A DNA stretch of 5,743 nucleotides. It comes from Pseudomonadota bacterium (GTDB lineage: Bacteria; Desulfobacterota; Syntrophia; Syntrophales; JADFWA01). Position numbers and translations under genes: made by a program. The stretch lies in NCBI GenBank assembly GCA_030596145.1, contig JAUVKS010000133.1, positions 1-5,743 on the forward strand, given 5' to 3'. Under the pieces are notes generated by a model. That model was given only the letters and a program-made list of their open reading frames with translations. It was not told the origin of the DNA and did not search any database. Shown here piece after piece: positions 1 through 5,338 of this stretch. How positions within the stretch are numbered: the stretch's first letter is position 1; every line of letters starts with the position of its first letter.

Positions 1-797
1 ATTGCGCTATCGTATATGTTTTTCAAGACATCATCAGGAAGATCAGCCGGTGCAATCTCCAGCAATTTTTGATGCCTCCGCTGGATGGAACAATCACGTG
101 AACCCAGATGAATAATATTTCCATGATTGTCCGCCAGTATCTGTATTTCAACATGCCTCGGCGCTTCGATACATTTTTCTATATAAACACTATCATTATT
201 AAAGGCCGAGAGCGCCTCCGACCTTGCCAGGGGCAGTTGAACCGTAAGATCTGCTTCATTTTCAACCTTTCTGATTCCTCTTCCGCCACCACCTGATGAC
301 GCCTTCAGCATCAGTGGATATCCAGATTCTTTACCAAAGGCGAGCGCCTCTTTGATACCCTTGTCCCCGTGAGAGAGGTCATTCGTTCCCGGTATAAAGG
401 GAATACCGGCCTTCTGCATGATCTCTCTGGCTATTACCTTATTACCTAAATCACGAATAACTCCCGGAGGAGGACCGATAAAGATAAGTCCTGCCTTCTC
501 GCATTCCGCAGAAAAATCGGTGTTCTCGGCTAAAAATCCATACCCTGGATGAATAGCATCGGCGCCGCTTTTACGGGCTGCCCAGATTATCTTGTCGATA
601 TCAAGATAGTCCTTTCTCGGTCCATCGCCTATCATGATAGCGTCATCGGCGTACCTGATGAAATATGCCTCGTTGTCCGGTTTTTCATAAACAGCTATAG
701 CATCGAGACCCAGCTCCTTGACAGTTCTGATAATTCTAAGAGCGATCTCACCCCGGTTCGCTATCAAAACCTTTTTTATCTTCTTTTTCGTTGCCAT
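1..797 (-). CDS. accC: Biotin carboxylase subunit (acetyl-CoA / pyruvate carboxylase type), C-terminus outside window
   Basis: This is the ATP-grasp enzyme that carboxylates biotin on a carrier protein using ATP and bicarbonate, in the cytoplasm. My translation from the ATG at 797 runs open to the left edge for 265 residues; the family is about 450-500 long, so roughly half is missing. Visible motifs are IANRGEIALRII (12-23), HPGYGFLAEN (83-92), the lysine of GNKVIA (K120), the glycine-rich ATP loop KASSGGGGRGIR (165-176), RHVEIQ (214-219) and RDCSIQRRHQK (234-244). They match E. coli AccC residues K116, K159, H209, E211, H236 and K238. The stretch after HQK reads LLEIAPA, closer to pyruvate carboxylase subunit A (pycA) than to the EEAPAP of AccC, so a PycA or propionyl-CoA carboxylase role is possible. 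The start is supported by GGAAGGT five bases upstream. It is divergent from the EF-G-like gene, and its leader carries an apparent attenuator. No partner subunit is visible. Confidence 0.93.
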   Translation of the reverse strand, partial: MATKKKIKKVLIANRGEIALRIIRTVKELGLDAIAVYEKPDNEAYFIRYADDAIMIGDGPRKDYLDIDKIIWAARKSGADAIHPGYGFLAENTDFSAECEKAGLIFIGPPPGVIRDLGNKVIAREIMQKAGIPFIPGTNDLSHGDKGIKEALAFGKESGYPLMLKASSGGGGRGIRKVENEADLTVQLPLARSEALSAFNNDSVYIEKCIEAPRHVEIQILADNHGNIIHLGSRDCSIQRRHQKLLEIAPADLPDDVLKNIYDSA

Positions 798-802
798 TAT
801 CT

Positions 803-809
803 ACCTTCC
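803..809 (-). promoter_or_regulatory. Ribosome binding site of the biotin carboxylase gene, within a repeated decamer
   Basis: On the minus strand GGAAGGT lies five bases upstream of the ATG at 797 and fixes that start. It is part of the decamer CACGGAAGGT (803-812), which occurs again, identically, at 850-859 inside the leader hairpin region. Confidence 0.6.
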
Positions 810-819
810 GTGAATATTT

Positions 820-851
820 AAAAAAAAAGTGCGTTCAAACAGAAAACGCAC
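820..851 (-). terminator. Intrinsic terminator in the biotin carboxylase leader (likely attenuator)
   Basis: Read on the minus strand, GTGCGTT (845-851) and AACGCAC (829-835) form a perfect 7-bp stem around a 9-nt loop, followed at once by nine T residues (828-820). This is the standard layout of a Rho-independent terminator, and it points towards the biotin carboxylase gene whose ATG is 23 bases further on. On the plus strand no T-run follows the hairpin, so it cannot end plus-strand transcripts in the usual way. The gene upstream is divergent, so no known gene ends here. A role in premature termination of the leader is the simplest reading. The alternative is that it ends a small RNA of about 60 nt. 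Confidence 0.75.
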
Positions 852-861
852 CTTCCGTGCG
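847..861 (-). promoter_or_regulatory. Candidate antiterminator hairpin competing with the leader terminator
   Basis: On the minus strand CGCAC (857-861), loop GGAAG (852-856) and GTGCG (847-851) form a 5-bp GC-rich hairpin. Its 3' arm is also most of the 5' arm of the terminator stem (845-851), so the two structures exclude each other. The loop carries a Shine-Dalgarno-like GGAAGG, the same sequence used as the gene's ribosome binding site. No known riboswitch aptamer is recognisable and the leader is short (about 80 nt), so a protein, ribosome or small-molecule effector cannot be named. Confidence 0.45.
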
Positions 862-885
862 GAACTATATATCATATTTAAAATT

Positions 886-914
886 AACCTACTAATATCT
901 AACAGTCATGTCAA
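886..914 (-). promoter_or_regulatory. Sigma-70-type promoter for the biotin carboxylase leader
   Basis: On the minus strand a perfect -35 box TTGACA (909-914) is followed after 17 nt by TAGGTT (886-891). The latter keeps the three most conserved -10 positions (T1, A2, T6). Initiation would be near 879, giving a leader of about 80 nt that includes both hairpins. The call rests on matches to consensus only. Confidence 0.55.
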
Positions 915-983
915 GAATATTATTACAATGATTTATATAACTCCTTTTAGGCATCTTCCCACAATTATCTTGACTTTGAAAGG

Positions 984-989
984 TATAAT
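984..989 (+). promoter_or_regulatory. -10 box for the EF-G-like gene
   Basis: A perfect TATAAT lies 49 nt upstream of the chosen start codon. A TTGACT at 970-975 is only 8 nt away, too close to act as its -35. At normal spacing (17 nt) the sequence is ACAATT (961-966), a poor match. If this is the promoter, transcription would start around 996 and give a leader of about 43 nt. Confidence 0.4.
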
Positions 990-1026
990 GAGCTAAACAT
1001 CCGCTTGAATGTTAAACGCTTATGTG

Positions 1027-1033
1027 AAAGGAG
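1027..1033 (+). promoter_or_regulatory. Ribosome binding site deciding the EF-G-like start
   Basis: AAAGGAG lies five bases before the ATG at 1039. An in-frame ATG at 1009 would add ten residues unlike any EF-G N-terminus and would place this strong Shine-Dalgarno inside the gene, so 1039 is preferred. Confidence 0.8.
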
Positions 1034-1038
1034 TATCC

Positions 1039-3114
1039 ATGGCAAAATACGACTCTAAAGCTCTAAGGAATGTTGCAATAGTAGGACATGGGGGGACGGG
1101 AAAAACATCTCTTTGTGAATCATTTCTTTTCGTCACCGGAAAATCGGACAGACTGGGACGTGTTGATGACGGAACGTCCTGCATGGATTTTGAACCGGAA
1201 GAACAAAAGAAGCATATATCGATAAGTGCAGCCGTAAATTTTATAGACTGGGATAAGAACAGGGTAAACATAGTAGATACTCCCGGTGATTCAAATTTCG
1301 TCCTCGATATCAAAAACTGCCTTCGGGTTGTTGACGGTGCCCTTATTCTGATAGACGCCGTTGGAGGAGTGGAATTCCAGACAGAAAAGGTATGGGAGTT
1401 CTCTGATGAGTTTAAGCTTCCCAGAATCATATATGTAAATAAAATGGACAGGGAGCATGCCGATTTCTGGAGCGCAGTTGATAGTGTAAAGAATACTCTG
1501 AAGAAGAAAGCTACACCCATTTACCTTCCCATAGGAGCCGAAGATTCATTTAAAGGGGTAGTAGACCTGATAAATATGAAGGCCCTGATTTTTGACGATG
1601 CGGAAGGGAAATTCAAGACGGAAGATGTTCCCGAAGATATGCTGGAGGACACCGACAGTTACAGGGAGACAATGGTTGAAGATATAGCTGAGTGTGATGA
1701 TGAATTAATGAATAAATATTTAGAGGATGGGGAGCTAAGCCTTGATGACCTGAAAGCGGGTCTGAGAAAAGGTGTAATATCCGGCGACCTTATCCCTGTA
1801 ATATGCGGGTCTGCCATAAAGAATATCGGCGTTAGGCCTCTTATCGATATGATCGTCGACTACCTCCCCTCACCCGTGGATCGCGGAGTGGTTGTGGGGG
1901 AAAAGCCGGGTGCGGAAGATATCGAAGAACGGTCACCGGAAGAAAGCACTCCGTTTTCAGGAATGGTTTTCAAGACGATCGCCGACCCATACGCCGGCAG
2001 ACTCACTCTGTTCCGGGTATATTCAGGAACGGTGAATTCAGATTCCACCTTCTATAATCCCTTGCAAAAAGCAAGTGAAAAGTTCGGAAATATTTTCTTC
2101 CTGGAAGGAAAAAAACAAATCCCTGCCGGATCGCTGATACCCGGAGATATAGCCGCTGCAGCCAAATTGAAAGAAACGGTTACAGGAGATACCATATGCG
2201 ATGAGAAGGCACCAATAGTATTCGAAAAGGTATCACCTCCGCTACCTATAATGTCCTTTGCAGTGCAACCGAAATCGAAGGGAGATGAAGAAAAAATAAT
2301 GATCTCCATCAACAGGCTCCTTGAAGAAGACCCTGCCCTCGCTACCTATAGAGATGATCAAACCAAAGAGATTATTCTCTCGGGTATGGGACAGGTTCAC
2401 ATAGAGGTTACGATAGAAAAACTGAAGAGGAAATTTGGCGTAGAAGTCAATCTGACTACACCAAAGGTCCCGTATAGGGAAACTATCAGAAAGAAAACGC
2501 AGGTTCAGGGAAAATATAAAAAACAATCGGGTGGAAGAGGTCAGTATGGAGATACCTGGATTGAAATTGAACCTCTCCCCAAGGGTGAAGGTTTCGAATT
2601 TGCAAACAAGATAGTGGGTGGCGTTATTCCAAAACAGTATATACCCGCGGTTGAAAAAGGCATTGTGGAGGCAATGGAAGGGGGAATCTTGGCGGGCTAT
2701 CCCGTAGTGGATGTAAAGGTTACCCTCTATGACGGTTCCTTCCACGCCGTTGATTCTTCCGAAATGGCATTCAAGATAGCGGGATCGATGGGATTTAAAA
2801 AAGGTGTGATGGACTGTCAACCGACTCTTCTGGAACCGATAGTAAATATAGAGATAGAGGTTTCTGATGAATATATGGGGGATGTGATAGGGGATTTGAA
2901 CGGCAGACGCGGCAAGGTACTGGGCATGGATACCAAGGGTTCCAATCAGATAATCAAGGGACAGGTTCCCTTGGCGGAAATTCTGACATATGCACCGGAT
3001 CTGAGATCGATGACCAGCGGAAGAGGAACCTTTACTTATCAGGTCTCTCATTATGAGGAGGTACCCGGTATGATTGCCGAAAAGATAGTGGCCGAATCCA
3101 AAAAGGAAGAATAG
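1039..3114 (+). CDS. fusA: Elongation factor G-like translational GTPase (EF-G2 type)
   Basis: The 691-residue protein has the usual EF-G length and full domain order. The GTPase domain has the P-loop GHGGTGKT (16-23), DTPG (80-83), NKMD (134-137) and CGSAI (256-260). Domain II lies around 303-390. Domain III contains SGMGQVHIEV (448-457). Domain IV has the tip loops QSGGRGQYG (496-504) and DGSFHAVDSSEMAF (565-578), and domain V contains EYMGDVIGDLNGRRG (611-625). Canonical EF-G has AHIDAGKTT, RGITI and DTPGHVDF. Here the switch I threonine is serine (HISIS, 59-63), and the catalytic histidine after DTPG is aspartate (D84, DTPGDSNF). These changes match the EF-G-like/EF-G2 paralogue group, such as the second EF-G of Thermus thermophilus. 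Domains III-V stay close to true EF-G, so ribosome binding is likely retained. No rpsL, rpsG or tuf gene adjoins it, again pointing to a paralogue (fusA2) rather than the main str-operon factor. Its precise role (translocation, recycling or stress) cannot be read from the sequence. Confidence 0.93.
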   Translation: MAKYDSKALRNVAIVGHGGTGKTSLCESFLFVTGKSDRLGRVDDGTSCMDFEPEEQKKHISISAAVNFIDWDKNRVNIVDTPGDSNFVLDIKNCLRVVDGALILIDAVGGVEFQTEKVWEFSDEFKLPRIIYVNKMDREHADFWSAVDSVKNTLKKKATPIYLPIGAEDSFKGVVDLINMKALIFDDAEGKFKTEDVPEDMLEDTDSYRETMVEDIAECDDELMNKYLEDGELSLDDLKAGLRKGVISGDLIPVICGSAIKNIGVRPLIDMIVDYLPSPVDRGVVVGEKPGAEDIEERSPEESTPFSGMVFKTIADPYAGRLTLFRVYSGTVNSDSTFYNPLQKASEKFGNIFFLEGKKQIPAGSLIPGDIAAAAKLKETVTGDTICDEKAPIVFEKVSPPLPIMSFAVQPKSKGDEEKIMISINRLLEEDPALATYRDDQTKEIILSGMGQVHIEVTIEKLKRKFGVEVNLTTPKVPYRETIRKKTQVQGKYKKQSGGRGQYGDTWIEIEPLPKGEGFEFANKIVGGVIPKQYIPAVEKGIVEAMEGGILAGYPVVDVKVTLYDGSFHAVDSSEMAFKIAGSMGFKKGVMDCQPTLLEPIVNIEIEVSDEYMGDVIGDLNGRRGKVLGMDTKGSNQIIKGQVPLAEILTYAPDLRSMTSGRGTFTYQVSHYEEVPGMIAEKIVAESKKEE

Positions 3115-3126
3115 ACTCTTTGACCA

Positions 3127-3155
3127 CAACATCTACGTTTTTTGCGCAGATGTTG
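3127..3155 (+). terminator. Terminator-like hairpin after the EF-G-like gene
   Basis: CAACATCT (3127-3134) and AGATGTTG (3148-3155) form a perfect 8-bp stem, with a possible two-base CG/CG extension inside after one mismatch. It starts 12 bases after the TAG stop. The T-run sits in the loop (3138-3143) and none follows the stem, so this is not a canonical Rho-independent terminator. It could end transcription with Rho or protect the mRNA 3' end. Confidence 0.45.
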
Positions 3156-3187
3156 GTATCAGTTCAAACAGCAAGATTTAGTTAAAA

Positions 3188-3337
3188 GTGTAAAGTGAGC
3201 TAAAGTGCCTAAAGTTAAAAAATGCGCTTTCAGCGCAGCCTGTTTCAAATTTAACCACGCCGAAGGCGTGTACATTAACTTTAGCTCACTTTAGGCACTT
3301 CAAACTTTAGGCACTTTGGTGGGTGCGGCTTTGCCGC
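3188..3337. repeat. Composite structured intergenic repeat (inverted and direct repeats plus three mini-hairpins)
   Basis: A perfect 16-bp inverted repeat joins 3191-3206 (TAAAGTGAGCTAAAGT) and 3278-3293. A second perfect 15-bp inverted repeat joins 3202-3216 (AAAGTGCCTAAAGTT) and 3303-3317; their left arms overlap by five bases, so the two foldings partly compete. On the right side ACTTTAGGCACTT occurs twice as a direct repeat (3288-3300, 3304-3316). The left arm is built from TAAAGT modules at 3191, 3201 and 3210. Between and after the arms lie three short GC-rich hairpins with 3-nt loops: TGCGCT/AGCGCA (3223-3237), CACGCC/GGCGTG (3256-3270) and GCGGC/GCCGC (3325-3337). No ORF of note lies inside. 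This fits a dispersed extragenic palindromic or non-coding mobile-type repeat, but its copy number cannot be judged here. Confidence 0.7.
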
Positions 3338-3340
3338 TTT

Positions 3341-3346
3341 AGGGAG
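3341..3346 (+). promoter_or_regulatory. Ribosome binding site of the mog gene (TTG start)
   Basis: AGGGAG ends four bases before the TTG at 3351. There is no better ATG or GTG nearby, and the protein homology begins immediately after this codon, so the TTG start is favoured. The third repeat hairpin (3325-3337) ends only three bases upstream and might affect ribosome access. Confidence 0.6.
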
Positions 3347-3350
3347 CATA

Positions 3351-3839
3351 TTGATTACTGCGGGAATTATAACGGTAAGCGACAAAGGCTCGCGCGGGGA
3401 ACGGGAAGATATCAGCGGCAGGGAGATAAGGAAACTGCTGGAAGGTATCTCCGTAAAGGTTGTTGATTACGAGATAATACCTGACGAAAAAGATATCATC
3501 ATCGACAAATTATTAGAATATGCCGACAGGAAAAATCTTGACCTTATCGTAACGACGGGGGGCACAGGAGTAAGTCCACGTGATGTAACTCCCGACGCAA
3601 CCCTTGAGGTCATAGAGAAGGAGATTCAGGGGATGTCGGAGGCTATGCGAAGGGAAAGCGCAGCCGCAACGCCACATGCTATGATATCAAGAGCCGTCAC
3701 CGGAGTAAGGAAAAACTCTCTCATCATCAATCTCCCAGGAAGCCCGAAGGGAGCAACGGAAAACTTGGTCGTTGTGCTACCCGCCCTGAGACACGCCATA
3801 GAAAAAATCAAGGGTGATGAGTCAGAATGCGGGGCCTGA
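3351..3839 (+). CDS. mog: Molybdopterin adenylyltransferase, MogA/MoaB family
   Basis: Proteins of this family adenylylate molybdopterin to MPT-AMP before molybdate insertion in molybdenum (or tungsten) cofactor synthesis. The 162-residue product opens with GIITVSDKGSRGEREDISG (5-23). It has the IPDE segment (43-46), the hallmark TTGGTG (68-73), RDVTPDAT (77-84) and NLPGSPKG (127-134). D45 and D82 correspond to the conserved aspartates D49 and D82 of E. coli MogA. It is somewhat shorter than E. coli MogA (about 195) and close to MoaB-type length, and it is a single-domain protein rather than a MOSC fusion. MogA and MoaB cannot be separated on sequence by eye. It starts with TTG directly after a composite repeat, and no other cofactor-synthesis gene is visible in the window. 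It faces the Mut7-C gene convergently. Confidence 0.92.
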   Translation: MITAGIITVSDKGSRGEREDISGREIRKLLEGISVKVVDYEIIPDEKDIIIDKLLEYADRKNLDLIVTTGGTGVSPRDVTPDATLEVIEKEIQGMSEAMRRESAAATPHAMISRAVTGVRKNSLIINLPGSPKGATENLVVVLPALRHAIEKIKGDESECGA

Positions 3840-3844
3840 TAAAG

Positions 3845-3898
3845 TAGGGTCGGGCTTTACACCCAACCGCAAACGGTGGCATATCAAATGCCACCCTA
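3845..3898. repeat. Double-hairpin intergenic element between convergent genes
   Basis: Two hairpins sit side by side. The first is GGT-C-GGG (3848-3854) against CCC-A-ACC (3862-3868), with one C/A mismatch and a 7-nt loop. The second is a perfect 8-bp stem, GGTGGCAT (3875-3882) against ATGCCACC (3888-3895). Both are enclosed by TAGGGT (3845-3850) and ACCCTA (3893-3898), which can pair with each other, so the unit can also fold as one palindrome. It fills most of the 72-nt gap between the converging mog and Mut7-C genes. It may act as a bidirectional transcription end, though neither strand shows a T-run after the stem. The layout resembles a dispersed extragenic palindrome. Confidence 0.6.
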
Positions 3899-3911
3899 AT
3901 TAAAAGAAGAA

Positions 3912-4370
3912 TTATATATTCAAAACTCTTTTTAACTCATCAAGCATATTGTCCCTATGTGTTCCTGGCCAGAAGACATTGCGACATTGTGGACACATTC
4001 TGAAATCCTCATAATTTTCAAAAACATAGTCGGGGACATATTCCTTAACCTCTTCCCTTGAAATCTCTTCCAGCTCTTTGTTGCACTTAAGGCAGATACT
4101 AAAAAGCTTTCCCCGATCCGGTTTCAGGGAAAGCTTTTGTTTAACTTCCTTTATCTGATTCTGGACATGGTCTTCAGAGATGATAAACATCCGGCCTGAA
4201 AAACTCCTGCCCGCCATATCCTTTTTTCTTGTAAGTACAACCCTTTCTTCTCTTTCGGCTTTTCTCAAAAAGTTCCTGTCAATATCCCCTCTATAGTAAA
4301 TGGTATCATACCCGAGCATCCTCAACCATTTTGTCAATTTGCCAAGCGCTGGGTCTGCCAGAAACTTCAT
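3912..4370 (-). CDS. Mut7-C RNase domain protein (PIN-like fold plus zinc ribbon)
   Basis: The 152-residue protein begins with MKFLADPALGKLTKWLRMLGYDT, the signature of the Mut7-C (former DUF82) family, named after the C-terminal part of the C. elegans exonuclease Mut-7. The N-terminal PIN-like half includes D6 and VVLTRKKDM (44-52). The C-terminal zinc ribbon has CLKC (93-96) and CPQC (126-129), followed by FWPGTHRDNM (133-142), also typical of the family. Ribonuclease activity is predicted from the fold; the substrate is unknown. Many relatives read TRDR where this protein has TRKK, so one usual acidic position is lysine (K49), with D51 nearby. The ATG lies six bases after the stop of the LapA-domain gene, and the only Shine-Dalgarno-like sequence (AAGAAG, 4373-4378) overlaps that stop, so co-transcription and perhaps coupled translation are likely. 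Confidence 0.88.
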   Translation of the reverse strand: MKFLADPALGKLTKWLRMLGYDTIYYRGDIDRNFLRKAEREERVVLTRKKDMAGRSFSGRMFIISEDHVQNQIKEVKQKLSLKPDRGKLFSICLKCNKELEEISREEVKEYVPDYVFENYEDFRMCPQCRNVFWPGTHRDNMLDELKRVLNI

Positions 4371-4376
4371 CGCTTC

Positions 4377-4703
4377 TTAGATACTCGTTTCCGATGGTTG
4401 GTCGGAAGGTTCAGCCTCTTCCACCACCAGTAAGCTTTTGCTATCACTGAGTTTTCTTTCCAACTCTCCGATCTTTCTATTTAACCTCCTTACCGTCTTT
4501 GTCAATCTAATCCTTTCCACCATATCCAGAAGTCCGGCAAGAATTATTCCCGCGAAAAATGACATAAAAATCAATAAATAGGCAGCTACCTTGGCATCTA
4601 TAACTCCGTAATATTTAAGTGGGACAGGCACTGTATTTTTCAACGAAAACGTTACAACAAACAACACAAGCAACGAAATAATAACAGTGTAAATGAGCTT
4701 CAT
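4377..4703 (-). CDS. LapA-domain (DUF1049) small inner-membrane protein
   Basis: The 108-residue protein has two hydrophobic segments, about residues 3-21 and 40-60, with VPVPLKYYGVIDAKVA between them. A basic, charged tail follows (about 62-90, RIRLTKTVRRLNRKIGELERKL) that looks like a coiled coil, and then a short acidic/polar end. This is the layout of the LapA/YciS family; in E. coli LapA works with LapB (YciM) in regulating lipopolysaccharide synthesis. No LapB-type TPR protein is in the window, so an LPS role here is inferred from family only. A strong Shine-Dalgarno (AGGAGGTC, 4708-4715) sits four bases upstream of the start. It is followed six bases later by the Mut7-C gene. Confidence 0.85.
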   Translation of the reverse strand: MKLIYTVIISLLVLFVVTFSLKNTVPVPLKYYGVIDAKVAAYLLIFMSFFAGIILAGLLDMVERIRLTKTVRRLNRKIGELERKLSDSKSLLVVEEAEPSDQPSETSI

Positions 4704-4812
4704 CCTTGACCTCCTATTTTTAATTTCTGGTAATTACTCAGGCACAAAGTTGAAAAATTAATTATTTCCCCCCATAATCTCTGGAAAGTTTTATTAATCA
4801 AATACCTCTGGT

Positions 4813-4829
4813 TATCATAAATTATGATA
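4813..4829. repeat. A/T-rich palindrome upstream of the LapA-domain gene
   Basis: TATCATAA, a central A and TTATGATA form a perfect 8+1+8 palindrome in the 145-nt gap between the HIT gene and the LapA-domain gene. It is symmetrical enough to be an operator for a dimeric regulator. On the minus strand a weak promoter-like pair (TTGATT, then GATTAT after 16 nt) follows it, which would put the palindrome just upstream of that promoter. No T-run or GC-rich stem marks a terminator in this gap. Confidence 0.35.
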
Positions 4830-4849
4830 TGTTTTAGAGACTTCCTATC

Positions 4850-5338
4850 TTAGTGGCTGAATAATTGCAATTTCTGAAAAAATGGCAATAGCACTTCCCT
4901 CGTTTTAACAACATCCTCAGGGATAACCCTTACTTCCCCCATAACCGTCATGAAGTTGGTGTCACCGCTCCATCTCGGAACAACGTGCACATGAACATGA
5001 TCATCCACCCCTGCACCTGCAACCTTCCCCAGATTAATTCCTACATTAAAACCCTCAGGGTTCAACGCGTCCTTTAAGGCTTTAATGGAAATACTCAAGA
5101 GATCAAATAGTTCCCGTTTTTCGTCAGAAGTCAGATCCTCCAGATTACCAACATGCCTTATGGAAGCGATCATCAGATGTCCATTAATATAAGGATATCT
5201 ATTCATTATAACAAAAGAATATTCTCCTTCATACAGGACAAATTCATCGTCTCTGATTGAATTCTTGCAAAAAATACATCCCTCAGGTTTTTCACTCTTT
5301 ATGTATTCCATTCGCCATGGAGCATATATTTTTTTCAT
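4850..5338 (-). CDS. HIT-family nucleotide hydrolase/phosphorylase (Ap4A phosphorylase-like)
   Basis: The 162-residue cytoplasmic protein begins KIYAPWRMEYI, the usual opening of the bacterial diadenosine-polyphosphate HIT group (compare LWAPWRMEYI). A zinc-binding-type CIFC (21-24) follows, then MNRYPYINGHLMIA (45-58). The histidine triad is DHVHVHVV (113-120); H116 is the expected nucleophile. The segment GKVAGAGVDDHVHVHVVPRW is typical of Ap4A phosphorylase-like members, for example the mycobacterial enzyme Rv2613c. It probably cleaves dinucleoside polyphosphates or nucleoside phosphoramidates; the exact substrate cannot be read. The start at 5338 has no clear Shine-Dalgarno, but family homology begins at residue 2, which rules out the later M10. 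It lies 36 nt downstream of the metallophosphoesterase gene and is probably in its operon. Confidence 0.92.
   Translation of the reverse strand: MKKIYAPWRMEYIKSEKPEGCIFCKNSIRDDEFVLYEGEYSFVIMNRYPYINGHLMIASIRHVGNLEDLTSDEKRELFDLLSISIKALKDALNPEGFNVGINLGKVAGAGVDDHVHVHVVPRWSGDTNFMTVMGEVRVIPEDVVKTREVLLPFFQKLQLFSH

Noticed and set aside
108..821. Two plus-strand open frames (108-296 and 549-821)
   Set aside because: They lie opposite the biotin carboxylase reading frame, which has clear conserved motifs on the minus strand.
801..875. 24-codon leader ORF on the minus strand (ATG at 875, TAG at 801-803, just before the biotin carboxylase start)
   Set aside because: It spans both hairpins and could in principle couple translation to attenuation. 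But it has no Shine-Dalgarno, begins about four bases from the predicted transcript start, and has no run of a regulatory amino acid.
970..989. TTGACT plus TATAAT as a complete promoter for the EF-G-like gene
   Set aside because: The spacing is 8 nt, far from the 16-18 nt needed. Only the TATAAT is kept as a candidate -10.
1009..1038. Upstream in-frame ATG as the start of the EF-G-like gene
   Set aside because: The added ten residues have no counterpart in EF-G proteins, and the strong AAAGGAG lies directly before the ATG at 1039.
1020..1520. Minus-strand open frame (166 codons) opposite the GTPase domain
   Set aside because: It is antisense to the P-loop and switch regions of the EF-G-like gene, and its composition is low-complexity Ser/Thr/Phe with no family signature.
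2242..3132. Long minus-strand open frame (296 codons) opposite the EF-G-like gene
   Set aside because: It is antisense to the conserved domains III-V of the EF-G-like protein, has no recognisable motif and no ribosome binding site. It is a by-product of codon use on the other strand.
3191..3317. CRISPR array
   Set aside because: The repeats are 13-16 nt, mostly inverted, with no regular spacers and no cas genes nearby.
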